Positions 33,961 to 41,940 of a stretch of DNA of 44,682 nucleotides are shown one piece after another. The notes below the pieces were generated by a model. That model saw only the letters and a program-made list of their open reading frames with translations, was not told the DNA's origin and did not search any database. The first letter of the stretch is position 1. Every line of letters starts with the position of its first letter. This DNA comes from Methylobacterium platani (GTDB lineage Bacteria; Pseudomonadota; Alphaproteobacteria; Rhizobiales; Beijerinckiaceae). The translations under genes and the position numbers were made by a program. Where the stretch lies: positions 515-45,196 of the forward strand of contig NZ_LWHQ01000076.1 in the NCBI RefSeq assembly GCF_001653715.1, in the 5' to 3' direction.

Positions 33961-35598
33961 ATGAAGCTCGTGAAGAGCCTTCTGCTCGGGTCGGCCGCCG
34001 GCCTGACCGTCGTTGCGGCAGCGCAGGCTGCCGATCTGCCGATCAAGAAGGCTGCCCCCGTCGAATTCGTCCGCGTCTGCTCGACGCACGGTGCCGGCTT
34101 CTTCTACATCCCGGGTACCGACACCTGCCTGCGCGTCTCCGGTCGCGCCCGGTTCCAGGCCACCTACCTGCAGGCCTATAGCCGCTCGGGTGACCTGACC
34201 GGCTACCAGGGCCTCGGCCGCCTGAACCTCGATGCCCGCACGTCGACCGCCTACGGCACCCTGCGCGCCTTCGTCCGCATGGACCTCTCCTACGGCACCG
34301 GTCCGTTCCTGGCGTCGGGCACCGCGCGCCTCGCCGGCACCGGCTTCCCGGCGCTCGGCGTCGACACCTTCGGTCGCGTGACCAACGGCGTGAACCTCGA
34401 CAAGGCCTTCATCCAGTTCGCCGGCTTCACCGCCGGCCGTGCGGCCTCGTTCTTCGACTTCTACGCTCACGACCTCGAGTTCGTCGGCTCGTCGCTCGGC
34501 TCCGACAACGCCTCGACCAACCTGCTCGCCTACACGGCGACCTTCGGTCAGGGCTTCTCGGCGACCCTGTCGATGGAAGACCCGTTGCTGCGCAAGACCC
34601 CGATCTACGGCAGCGCCAGCGGCGGCTCGAGCTTCACGGGCTTCCAGGTCTTCACTCCCGGCGCCGGCAACTTCACCCCGGTCATCGGCGCCAACGCCTT
34701 CGGCCAGCCGGTCATCGCCGACTACGACGTCATCCAGCGCAACCGCATGCCCGACTTCGTCGGCGCGCTGCGCTACGACGCCGCCTGGGGTTCGGCCCAG
34801 CTCTCGGCCGCCGTGCACGAGATCAACGCCGGCAACGCCTCGGGCACCATCCGCAGCATCGCCGGCGTCTCGACCGTCGGCGCCGTCGCTCCCCGTCCGA
34901 CCACCGAGTACGGCTGGGCGATCCAGGGCGGCCTGAAGCTCAACACCCCGTTCATCGCCCCGGGCGACCTGCTGTACCTGCAGGGCTCCTACGGCGAGGG
35001 CGCCACGCGCTTCACCGGCTACAACATGTGGCTCGGCGGCTACACCAACTTCGCGTCGCTCGCCAGCGGCACGACCTTCGGCACCTCGCTCGTCGACGCG
35101 GTGGTCGACCCGATCAGCGGCAAGATGGACCTGTCCAAGTCCTGGACGGTCACCGCGGCCTACCTGCACTACTGGACCCCCGAGTGGCGTTCGGCCGTGT
35201 TCGGCAGCTACGGCGAGATGTCGTACGGCAAGACCAGCCGCGCCGATCTCGGCATCGTGAACACCCTCGCCGGCTTCTCCACCGGCCCGCTGCCGAGCCC
35301 GTTCGCGGCCGGCTTCGGCTTCACGAACCAGCTGCGCGACACCAACCAGATCGTCGCGGGCGCCAGCCTGATCTGGTCGCCGGTGCGTGACCTCGACATC
35401 GGCATCGAGGGCAACTACGCCCGCCTCGCCCTGCAGAGCGGCCGCGTCATCGACCAGAACAAGGCTCCGGGCATCACCGCCGCCTCGGTCACGGGTGTCG
35501 TGAACGGCCAGCCGGTCGTCGCCGGCGGCGGCGTCCTGCCGACCACCAACGCGACCGACACGTTCCAGATCCGGATGCGCGTCCAGCGCGACTTCTAA
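33961..35598 (+). CDS. Major outer-membrane porin (Porin_2 / Omp2b-RopA type)
   Basis: A 545-residue outer-membrane beta-barrel. A signal peptide (about 1-23, MKLVKSLLLGSAAGLTVVAA) is followed by ADLPIKKAAPVEFVRVCSTH and GAGFFYIPGTDTCLRVSGRA, the standard N-terminus of rhizobial porins with two conserved cysteines. Alternating-strand barrel sequence runs to the terminal TFQIRMRVQRDF, ending in Phe as outer-membrane proteins need for assembly. It would form a trimeric diffusion channel. Codon use is more strongly biased than in neighbours, as expected for a highly expressed gene. GGAGG lies seven bases before the ATG, the leader is long, and a strong terminator follows. Confidence 0.95.
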   Translation: MKLVKSLLLGSAAGLTVVAAAQAADLPIKKAAPVEFVRVCSTHGAGFFYIPGTDTCLRVSGRARFQATYLQAYSRSGDLTGYQGLGRLNLDARTSTAYGTLRAFVRMDLSYGTGPFLASGTARLAGTGFPALGVDTFGRVTNGVNLDKAFIQFAGFTAGRAASFFDFYAHDLEFVGSSLGSDNASTNLLAYTATFGQGFSATLSMEDPLLRKTPIYGSASGGSSFTGFQVFTPGAGNFTPVIGANAFGQPVIADYDVIQRNRMPDFVGALRYDAAWGSAQLSAAVHEINAGNASGTIRSIAGVSTVGAVAPRPTTEYGWAIQGGLKLNTPFIAPGDLLYLQGSYGEGATRFTGYNMWLGGYTNFASLASGTTFGTSLVDAVVDPISGKMDLSKSWTVTAAYLHYWTPEWRSAVFGSYGEMSYGKTSRADLGIVNTLAGFSTGPLPSPFAAGFGFTNQLRDTNQIVAGASLIWSPVRDLDIGIEGNYARLALQSGRVIDQNKAPGITAASVTGVVNGQPVVAGGGVLPTTNATDTFQIRMRVQRDF

Positions 35599-35620
35599 GA
35601 TCTCTGAAATAAAACATCGG

Positions 35621-35651
35621 GGGTCCCGGCGCGAGCCGGGGCCCTTTTTTT
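35621..35651 (+). terminator. Intrinsic terminator of the porin gene
   Basis: GGGTCCCGGC-GCGA-GCCGGGGCCC (one G-T pair) followed by seven T. It begins 22 bases after the stop. Confidence 0.92.
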
Positions 35652-35674
35652 CGTGTCAGCCGCATCACGCCAAG

Positions 35675-35703
35675 AAAAAAGGCGCACTCGGTGAGTGCGC
35701 CTT
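35675..35703 (-). terminator. Intrinsic terminator on the minus strand
   Basis: AAGGCGCACTC (35679-35689) pairs perfectly with GAGTGCGCCTT (35693-35703); on the minus strand six T follow. It would end transcription of the gene at 35913-36200, about 210 bp away. The AT-rich stretch between them could also hold a small RNA, for which I have no other evidence. Confidence 0.85.
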
Positions 35704-35912
35704 GCAGGTGCCCTGGGTCTCGAAACTCAGGATGTATTTTTTGTAGCAGCCGTCGAAGATCAGTTCAACTAACAAAATGCCAGATCGGCGACATCGAAAA
35801 GAAAATTTGCCGATCGGTGAAGATCTAACGATCCGCCCTCCGACCGCCCGGCGGCGGGCGGTCGCGCCCCGGAGGCGCCGCCGCCCCAGGCCGCCCGCCG
35901 CCGCGACGGCCG

Positions 35913-36200
35913 TCAGGCCCGCTGCTCCTTCAGCCGGCGGACGCACTTGCTGTAGTATTGCGGCCATCGCGGCCCCTGCGCGGCCTTCTCGGATGCGTTG
36001 AGGCCGCGCCACTCGGCGCCGCACTTGCGCTGGCGCTCGCGGGCGGCGAGGCCGCGCGCGCTCGGCTCCCGGCGCGGCGCGAGCCCGGGGCCGGATCCGG
36101 CCTGGGCGAAGGCGGCGGCGGGAGCGGCGACCACGAAGGCCGCCAGGAAGGCTGCCAGGACCGCGCGGACGAGGGGACGGGTCGGGAGAGGAGAGGTCAT
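35913..36200 (-). CDS. Small exported two-cysteine protein
   Basis: A 95-residue protein: signal peptide (about 1-33, LVRAVLAAFLAAFVVAAPAAAFAQA), basic linker, then RERQRKCGAEWRGLNASEKA and GPRWPQYYSKCVRRLKEQRA. The C-G-A-E-W ... W-P-x-Y-x-x-x-C pattern recurs in small periplasmic proteins of Rhizobiales and resembles a PsiF-like repeat; function unknown. The ATG at 36200 is preferred over upstream codons because it starts the signal peptide. Confidence 0.7.
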   Translation of the reverse strand: MTSPLPTRPLVRAVLAAFLAAFVVAAPAAAFAQAGSGPGLAPRREPSARGLAARERQRKCGAEWRGLNASEKAAQGPRWPQYYSKCVRRLKEQRA

Positions 36201-36466
36201 CGGGGGTCTCTCGGAATCGGCGCATGGGGTCTGCGCTTCGGGGCCCGCGCCGCGGGATCGCCGCGCGCAGATCCGACCCTGCCACAGACTGACGCTACGG
36301 CAAGACGCCGCGCGCGGGCCGTGCCCGGCGCGAAACACCGCTGCAAGACCGCCGATTGAGACAACCTTCACCCTGTACAGGGTGGGCCCGGCCCTGTTTA
36401 CCTCTTCGGGAAGCCCGATGCGCGACGGACGTGCCCCGTCCCCGCCGTGCGAGAAGGACCAGCCGC

Positions 36467-37144
36467 ATGTCGGCCGTGACGACGCCGCCGATCGACCTCT
36501 ACTACTGGACGACGCCCAACGGCTGGAAGGCCTCGATCATGCTCGAGGAATGCGGCCTGCCGTACCGGATGATCCCGATCAACATCGGCAAGGGCGCCCA
36601 AGGCGCGCCCGAGTTCCTGGCCGTCGCGCCGCACGGCAAGATCCCGGTCATCGTCGACCCCGACGGGCCGGGGGGCGAGCCGGTGACGGTGTTCGAGTCG
36701 AACGCGATCCTGCAGTACCTCGCCCGCAAGACCGGCCTGTTCTACCCGGCCGGGGAGCGGGCCCGCATCGCGGTCGACATCTGGCTGTTCTGGCAGGCGG
36801 CGAATTTCGGGCCGACCCTCGGCCAGACCCACCATTTCCGCATCTACGCCTCGGAGAGGATCCCCTACGCGGTCGAGCGCTTCACCGCCGCGACGACGAA
36901 GCTCTACGCGACGCTCGACGCCCAGCTCGCCCGCTGCGCCCACGTGGCGGGCGACGAGTACACCATCGCCGACATCGCGATCCTGCCCTGGGCCAAGCTC
37001 TGGGAGCGCCAGGGCCAGGACATCGCCGCCTTTCCCCACGTCGCCGCCTGGATCGACAGGATGAAGGCCCGGCCGGGCGTGCTGCGCGGCTTCCGGCTCA
37101 AGCCGGACCCGGACGAGCCGCCGGGGCCGGCCTCCCGCGCCTGA
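36467..37144 (+). CDS. Glutathione S-transferase (YfcG/Ure2-like)
   Basis: A 225-residue two-domain enzyme. The thioredoxin-like domain (about 8-90) has YYWTTPNGWKASIMLEECGL, the substrate-binding PHGKIPVIVD and VFESNAILQYLARKTG, where E-S binds the glutathione gamma-glutamyl group. The helical domain (about 100-210) has IAVDIWLFWQAANFGPTLGQ and the DEYTIADIAILPW folding motif. The TPNGWK start is typical of the Nu class (YfcG, YghU), which has disulfide reductase activity. The frame is open from 36356, but AGAAGGA before 36467 and the family N-terminus fix the start. It stands alone. Confidence 0.92.
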   Translation: MSAVTTPPIDLYYWTTPNGWKASIMLEECGLPYRMIPINIGKGAQGAPEFLAVAPHGKIPVIVDPDGPGGEPVTVFESNAILQYLARKTGLFYPAGERARIAVDIWLFWQAANFGPTLGQTHHFRIYASERIPYAVERFTAATTKLYATLDAQLARCAHVAGDEYTIADIAILPWAKLWERQGQDIAAFPHVAAWIDRMKARPGVLRGFRLKPDPDEPPGPASRA

Positions 37145-37161
37145 CGCGCGGGGTCGGGCGA

Positions 37162-37665
37162 TCACTCGGCGGGCTTGGCCGCGGGCTTGGCCTTCGCGGG
37201 TGCCGGCGCGACCTGCGCGAACTCGTCCGGGGCCTTGGTCCAGGTCTGCGAGCCGCACAGGATCTTCAGCATGCAGCCCGAGATCGCGAGCTCGCTCGCG
37301 CTCTCGCGGCTGACCGAGACGTCGTAGATCTTGCCTTCCTCGGCGTTGTAGATCTGGCCCTTGAAGGCGCCGTCCTCGGGCTTCAGGCCATCCATCAGGG
37401 TGAGGCCGATCACCGGGCGGGTGCGCTTCTTCGGGTCGGGATTCTTGATGTCGGTGCGCGGCTGGCCCTGGTCGTTCAGCGGCGTCTTCAGCCACACCAC
37501 CTTGCCGCAGGCATGGGCCGCGCCCGGGCCGCACTTCTCGATCTTGATCTTGGCCCGGCCGTCCTCGGTGAGCCAGGTGCCCGAGGGATCGCCCGCGGGG
37601 GCCGCGGCGGCGACGCCGGCCGAGAGCAGGGAGGCGGCGAGGGTCGGGATCAGGATCGAGCGCAT
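37162..37665 (-). CDS. Exported DUF2147 protein
   Basis: A 167-residue periplasmic protein with a signal peptide (about 1-22, ending AAA) and a DUF2147 domain (about 27-140): GTWLTEDGRAKIKIEKCG, CGKVVWLKTPLNDQG, KRTRPVIGLTLMDGLKP, IYNAEEGKIYDVSVS and GCMLKILCGSQTWTK. The domain is a small beta-barrel found in proteobacteria; its role is unknown, possibly binding of a lipophilic ligand. A Pro/Ala/Lys tail ends it. AGGAGC precedes the ATG. It converges on the GST gene with 17 bp between stops. Confidence 0.88.
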   Translation of the reverse strand: MRSILIPTLAASLLSAGVAAAAPAGDPSGTWLTEDGRAKIKIEKCGPGAAHACGKVVWLKTPLNDQGQPRTDIKNPDPKKRTRPVIGLTLMDGLKPEDGAFKGQIYNAEEGKIYDVSVSRESASELAISGCMLKILCGSQTWTKAPDEFAQVAPAPAKAKPAAKPAE

Positions 37666-37889
37666 GCAGGAAGCTCCTGGCTGTCCGCGTCGGGCGGCCC
37701 GGTGCGGGACCGCCGGCGGCGGAAGGCTTGAGGGACGCCGCCGCGGGCGAACCGGGCAGCGTGGCCGAAAGGTCACGTGGGAGTCAGGAAGCCGGATCTT
37801 TGGGGCGATTTTTCGGCCGTGTTGCGGCGCAGCCGCAGCGATACCCCGCGGGCGGGCGATCCCGCCGGTCCCCGCTCGTCCTTCCGCGC
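37666..37889. other. Upstream part of the DUF2147-ndk divergent gap
   Basis: Together with the ndk leader, the gap is 386 bp. I see no gene and no clear promoter for the DUF2147 gene in this part, apart from the T-rich stretch GGATCTTTGGGGCGATTTTT near 37795-37815. Confidence 0.3.
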
Positions 37890-37927
37890 TTGAGGGGCGC
37901 CGGGCCCGCGGCTATAAGCCCGGCGCC
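37890..37927 (+). promoter_or_regulatory. Probable ndk promoter with inverted repeat
   Basis: TTGAGG (37890-37895) and CTATAA (37912-37917) with a 16-base spacer look like a housekeeping promoter. GGCGCCGGGC (37896-37905) and GCCCGGCGCC (37918-37927) form a perfect 10-bp inverted repeat that encloses the -10. The leader to the ATG is about 128 bases and contains further hairpins, for example CCGGACC-TCAG-GGTCCGG. Confidence 0.5.
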
Positions 37928-38051
37928 GGACGTCCGCTCAAGGACCCGGCGCGCGGGCGCTCGCGCCCGGCTTCCAGCCGGACCTCAGGGTCCGGTGCCG
38001 CGCGGCCTCGTAACCGCCCACGCCACCGCTTTTCTTCTGAACGGACGTCCC

Positions 38052-38474
38052 ATGGCCACCGAGCGCACCTTCTCCATCCTGAAGCCCGACGCCACCGCCC
38101 GGAACCTCACCGGCGCGGTCAACGCCGTGATCGAGGAGGCGGGCCTGCGCATCGTCGCCCAGCGCCGCATCCGCATGTCCGACGCCCAGGCCAAGAAGTT
38201 CTACGAGGTCCACGCCGAGCGTCCGTTCTACGGCGAGCTCGTCGAGTTCATGACCTCGGGCCCGGTCGTGGTCCAGGTGCTCGAGGGCGAGAACGCCGTC
38301 GCCAAGTACCGTGAGGTGATGGGCGCCACCAACCCGGCCCAGGCCGCCGAGGGCACCATCCGCCAGAAGTTCGCGAAGTCGGTCGGCGAGAACACCGTCC
38401 ACGGTTCCGACAGCCTCGAGAACGCCGGCATCGAGATCAAGCAGTTCTTCGACGACAAGGACATCGTCGGCTAA
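38052..38474 (+). CDS. ndk: Nucleoside-diphosphate kinase
   Basis: A 140-residue enzyme that makes nucleoside triphosphates from diphosphates through a phosphohistidine. The catalytic H117 lies in NTVHGSDS; K11 in LKPDA, and the AERPFYGELVEFMTSGPVV region complete the active site. Length matches other bacterial Ndk proteins. The promoter-like sequence at 37890 and a strong terminator downstream show a monocistronic gene. Confidence 0.97.
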   Translation: MATERTFSILKPDATARNLTGAVNAVIEEAGLRIVAQRRIRMSDAQAKKFYEVHAERPFYGELVEFMTSGPVVVQVLEGENAVAKYREVMGATNPAQAAEGTIRQKFAKSVGENTVHGSDSLENAGIEIKQFFDDKDIVG

Positions 38475-38506
38475 GGTTTTCCCGGACGGGAAACCCCGAT
38501 AGGGTG

Positions 38507-38538
38507 AAGGCCCCCGCCGCGAGGCGGGGGCCTTTTTT
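38507..38538 (+). terminator. Intrinsic terminator of ndk
   Basis: AAGGCCCCCGCC-GCGA-GGCGGGGGCCTT, a 12-bp stem followed by a run of six T. It ends 19 bases before the next start codon. Confidence 0.95.
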
Positions 38539-38556
38539 ACGGGCGAGGAGCGAGCG

Positions 38557-40647
38557 GTGACGGCGCAGCCACGGATCGAGCGGACGACCTCCACCTGCCC
38601 GCACGACTGCCCGTCGGTCTGCGCCCTCGAGGTCGAGGTGATCGACGGCGCCACGATCGGCCGGGTGCGCGGCAACCCGCGCCACAGCTACACGGCGGGC
38701 GTCGTCTGCGCCAAGGTCGCCCGCTACGCCGAGCGCATCCACCATCCCGACCGGCTGACGCAGCCCCTGATCCGCACCGGGCGGAAAGGTTCGGGCGCGT
38801 TCGCGGCCATCGGCTGGGACGAGGCGCTCGACCGCGTCGCGGAGGAATTCCGCAAGGCCGAGGCCGCGCACGGGCCGCAAGCCGTCTGGCCGTACTACTA
38901 CGCCGGCACGATGGGGCTGGTGATGCGCGACGGCATCAACCGCCTGCGCCACGCCAAGGGCTATTCGGGCCAGTTCTCGACCATCTGCACCACGCTCGCC
39001 TGGTCGGGCTACATCGCCGGCACCGGCCGCCTCGCCGGGGTCGACCCGCGCGAGATCGCCGAGAGCGACTGCGTGGTGATCTGGGGCACCAACCCGGTGC
39101 ACACCCAGGTCAACCTGATGACCCACGTCCAGGCCGCCCGCAAGAACCGCGGGGCCAGGATCGTCGTCGTCGACATCTACGACAACCCGACGATGAAACA
39201 GGCCGACCTCGCCCTGCTGCTGCGGCCGGGCACCGACGGGGCGCTCGCCTGCGCGGTGATGCACGTGCTGTTCCGCGACGGCTTCGCCGACCGCGACTAC
39301 ATGGCCCGCTACACCGACTGCCCGGAGGAGCTGGAGGCGCATCTCCAGAGCCGCGATCCCGCCTGGGCCGCCGCCATCACGGGCCTCTCGGTCGAGGAGA
39401 TCGAGCGGTTCGCCCACCTCGTCGGGAGCACGAAGAACACGTTCTTCCGCCTCGGCTACGGCTTCGCCCGCAGCCGCAACGGCGCCGCCAACATGCATGC
39501 GGCGCTCTGCATCCCGGCGGTGACGGGAGCCTGGCAGCACCGGGGCGGCGGCGCCTTCCACTCGAACAGCGGCGTGTTCGGCCTGAACAAGCGGCTGATC
39601 GAGGGGCTCGACGCGGTCGACCCCGAGACCCGCATGCTCGACCAGTCGCAGATCGGCCGGGTGCTCACCGGCGACGCGGAGGCCCTGCGCCACGGCCCGC
39701 CGGTGACCGCGATGCTGATCCAGAACACCAACCCGGTCTCGGTCGCCCCCGAGCAGGAGCTGGTGAAGCGGGGCTTTGCCCGCGAGGACCTGTTCGTCTG
39801 CGTCCACGAGCAGTTCATGACCGAGACCGCCCGGATGGCCGATCTCGTCCTGCCGGCCACGATGTTCCTGGAGCACGACGACCTCTATACCGGCGGCGGC
39901 CAGCAGCACATCCAGCTCGGCCTCAAGCGCATCGACCCGCCGCCCCTCTGCCGCTCGAACCACGAGGTGATCGTCGCCTTGGCCGAGCGCCTCGGCGCCG
40001 CGCATCCGGGCTTCGCCATGAGCCCGCGCGAGCTGATCGACGCGACGCTGAAGGCCTCGCGCCGCGGCAGCCTCGCCGAGATGGAGGGGGAGGGGTTCCT
40101 CGACGTGCAGCCTCCTTACGAGCGCGCCCACTTCCTCGACGGCTTCGCCTATCCCGACCGGCGCTTCCGCTTCCGGCCCGACTGGACGAACGTCCCGGTG
40201 GCGAAGGACGGCCCGCGCGGGCCGGCGATGCCGCCGCTGCCCGACCATTGGGAGGCGCCGCTGATGGCGGCCACCGTGGAGCACCCGTTCCGCCTCGCCA
40301 CCAGCCCGGCGCGCAACTTCCTCAATTCGAGCTTCACCGAGACCCCGACCTCGCTCGCCAAGGAGCGCCACCCGACGGTGATGATCCACCCGGAGGACGC
40401 CGCACCGCTCGGGATCGGCGAGGGAGCGTGGGTGCGCCTGTCGAACGAGCGCGGCGCCGTGACCTTGCGGGCGACGCTGTTCTCCGGCCTGCGCCGCGGC
40501 GTGCTGATCGCCGAATCGATCTGGCCCAACGACGCCTATCCGGACGGGCGCGGCATCAACACCCTGACGGGCGCCGACGCGCCGGCCCCGTTCGGGGGCG
40601 CGGCCTTCCACGACAACCGGGTCGCGATCGCGGCGCTGCCGCAGTAG
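38557..40647 (+). CDS. Molybdopterin-dependent oxidoreductase (formate dehydrogenase/nitrate reductase superfamily)
   Basis: A 696-residue enzyme of the DMSO reductase family. A [4Fe-4S] site is formed by C14, C18, C22 and C51 (CPHDCPSVC and VVCAKVARY). Molybdopterin regions follow: GTMGLVMRDGINRL, TICTTLAWSGY (C144 could be near the metal), VIWGTNPVHTQ, PGTDGALACAVMHVL, and the C-terminal cofactor domain HPFRLATSPARNFLNSSF and IHPEDAAPLGIGEGAWVRL. No Tat signal is visible, so it is probably cytoplasmic, like assimilatory enzymes. No electron-transfer subunit gene is adjacent; substrate unknown. The GTG at 38557 has GAGGAG six bases upstream. Confidence 0.9.
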   Translation: MTAQPRIERTTSTCPHDCPSVCALEVEVIDGATIGRVRGNPRHSYTAGVVCAKVARYAERIHHPDRLTQPLIRTGRKGSGAFAAIGWDEALDRVAEEFRKAEAAHGPQAVWPYYYAGTMGLVMRDGINRLRHAKGYSGQFSTICTTLAWSGYIAGTGRLAGVDPREIAESDCVVIWGTNPVHTQVNLMTHVQAARKNRGARIVVVDIYDNPTMKQADLALLLRPGTDGALACAVMHVLFRDGFADRDYMARYTDCPEELEAHLQSRDPAWAAAITGLSVEEIERFAHLVGSTKNTFFRLGYGFARSRNGAANMHAALCIPAVTGAWQHRGGGAFHSNSGVFGLNKRLIEGLDAVDPETRMLDQSQIGRVLTGDAEALRHGPPVTAMLIQNTNPVSVAPEQELVKRGFAREDLFVCVHEQFMTETARMADLVLPATMFLEHDDLYTGGGQQHIQLGLKRIDPPPLCRSNHEVIVALAERLGAAHPGFAMSPRELIDATLKASRRGSLAEMEGEGFLDVQPPYERAHFLDGFAYPDRRFRFRPDWTNVPVAKDGPRGPAMPPLPDHWEAPLMAATVEHPFRLATSPARNFLNSSFTETPTSLAKERHPTVMIHPEDAAPLGIGEGAWVRLSNERGAVTLRATLFSGLRRGVLIAESIWPNDAYPDGRGINTLTGADAPAPFGGAAFHDNRVAIAALPQ

Positions 40648-40674
40648 CGCGTCCCGGTTTTGGTCCCGGTGTGG

Positions 40675-40698
40675 CCCGCCCGCCCTTGTGCGGGCGGG
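40675..40698 (+). terminator. Hairpin after the molybdopterin oxidoreductase gene
   Basis: CCCGCCCGC and GCGGGCGGG form a 9-bp stem with loop CCTTGT, 28 bases after the stop. Only a short T-run (TTT) follows, so termination is probable but not certain. Confidence 0.45.
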
Positions 40699-40757
40699 GA
40701 GTTTCGGCGTCCAACGGTCGAGCTTGACGACAAGCAGCCCAACGGACTCCTCCTCCC

Positions 40758-41114
40758 ATGCGTCTCCGCACCTTCCTCGCCGCCGGATTCCTCGCGCTCG
40801 GCGTGACCTCGGCCCTCGCCGGCGCCTCCTCGTCGCAGCTCGAGGCCTACCAGCCCGATCCGTCGCTGCGCACCGCGCCCAAGTCGGACCTCGAGGCCCG
40901 GGTGCGCCGCGCCTGCACCGTCGTCCAGGCCCGGATGCAGAACACCGCCGAGACCAGCCTCGAGCGCCCCTGCGGCTGCTACGCGAAGGCCACCCTGCGC
41001 TCGCTCGACGCCTCCGAGATCGAGGCCTACCGCGCCACCGGCTACTTCAACGATTCGGCCCGCGCCAAGGCGCTCGGCGCCATCGACAGCTGCAAGCTGC
41101 AGCGCCCGGTCTGA
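40758..41114 (+). CDS. Exported four-cysteine protein of unknown function
   Basis: A 118-residue protein. The signal peptide (about 1-22) ends TSALAGA. The mature part has cysteines at about 53, 72, 74 and 112 (RRACTVVQARMQNT, RPCGCYAKATLRSLDASEIE, IDSCKLQRPV), probably paired in disulfides in the periplasm. No domain is recognised. The predicted helices and the CGCYAK motif suggest a small, stable fold. It stands between the molybdopterin gene and an inverted-repeat element. Confidence 0.72.
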   Translation: MRLRTFLAAGFLALGVTSALAGASSSQLEAYQPDPSLRTAPKSDLEARVRRACTVVQARMQNTAETSLERPCGCYAKATLRSLDASEIEAYRATGYFNDSARAKALGAIDSCKLQRPV

Positions 41115-41167
41115 GGGGAGTGGGGTGCCGTCGGCGTGAGGCCCGCGGCGCTCCTGCCTGCCTTGAC

Positions 41168-41308
41168 GTCATCCTGGGTCCGCGCAGCGGAACCCGGGAT
41201 CCATAACCGCTGACGTTCCAGGACAAGGCGACCCAAAGTTCCGCTTCATCCGGCAGCGTCAGCGGTTACGGATCCCGGGTTCTCGGCTGCGCCGAGCCCC
41301 GGGATGAC
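41168..41308. repeat. Inverted-repeat intergenic element
   Basis: Left arm 41168-41215 and right arm 41257-41308 are reverse complements with few mismatches: GTCATCC at the outer end, AACCCGGGATCC, then TAACCGCTGACG at the inner end, around a 41-base centre. The GTCATCC...CCCGGGATCC type is scattered between genes in Methylobacterium and relatives. It has no coding content. Confidence 0.75.
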
Positions 41309-41349
41309 GCGGAGGAGGCCATTTCCGTCGCGCGAAACGATTCAGCTCC

Positions 41350-41787
41350 TCACAATCTGGCCCGCGCAGACCGCGGCGTCGACAGCAGCAGGTGCGTCTC
41401 CGAGGTGGTCACGCCCGGCATCAGGCGCACCCGCCGCAGCAGATCGTCCAGCTCCGGCAGGCTGCCGGCGGACACCTCCACGACGATGTCCCAGGTGCCG
41501 ACCGTCGTGTGGACCGAGGTGATCTCGGCGAACCCCTTCAGCGCGTCGATGACGTCGCCGGTGCGGCGCCCCTCCACCGCGATCAGCGTGATCGCCCGCA
41601 CGGCCGCAGCCTCGGCGTCGGCCCGCAGCACCACCGTGTAGCCGATGATCTCACCGTCGCGCTCGAGCCGGTCGAGCCGCGCCCGCACGGTGGCGCGCGA
41701 CACTTTCAGGATCGTCGCCAGTTCCGAGACCGGACGCCGGCAATCGTGGCGCAGCAGGGTGATCAGGGACTGATCGAGCGCGTCCAT
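41350..41787 (-). CDS. Lrp/AsnC-family transcriptional regulator
   Basis: A 145-residue regulator. The N-terminal helix-turn-helix (about 4-50) reads LDQSLITLLRHDCRRPVSEL, ATILKVSRATVRARLDRLER, DGEIIGYTVVL; the RAM ligand-binding domain follows (about 65-140, ITLIAVEGRRTGDVIDAL, TTVGTWDIVVEVSAGSL). Lrp proteins sense amino acids. It is divergent from arginase and ornithine cyclodeaminase genes, so it very likely controls arginine or ornithine catabolism. The gap of 153 bp between the starts has the direct repeat CGACCGGT. The long open frame reaching to 43374 upstream is a shadow of the catabolic genes. Confidence 0.92.
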   Translation of the reverse strand: MDALDQSLITLLRHDCRRPVSELATILKVSRATVRARLDRLERDGEIIGYTVVLRADAEAAAVRAITLIAVEGRRTGDVIDALKGFAEITSVHTTVGTWDIVVEVSAGSLPELDDLLRRVRLMPGVTTSETHLLLSTPRSARARL

Positions 41788-41868
41788 CTCCGGCTTTCCC
41801 TCTCCGCGGCCCGACGCCGCCACTCTGCGCGATGATGCCTGCCAGATTGCGCGATCGGGCTGAAAAAT

Positions 41869-41904
41869 CGACCGGTCTCGGGTGTTCAGAGTGACACGAC
41901 CGGT
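41869..41904. promoter_or_regulatory. Direct repeat CGACCGGT, candidate Lrp site
   Basis: CGACCGGT occurs at 41869-41876 and 41897-41904, start to start 28 bp, in the divergent promoter region of the Lrp and arginase genes. The first copy is preceded by GAAAAAT. The position fits binding by the regulator encoded next door. Confidence 0.35.
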
Positions 41905-41940
41905 TGCTACGCTCGCGTCGGTCCCGGCGGGAGCGAGCGA

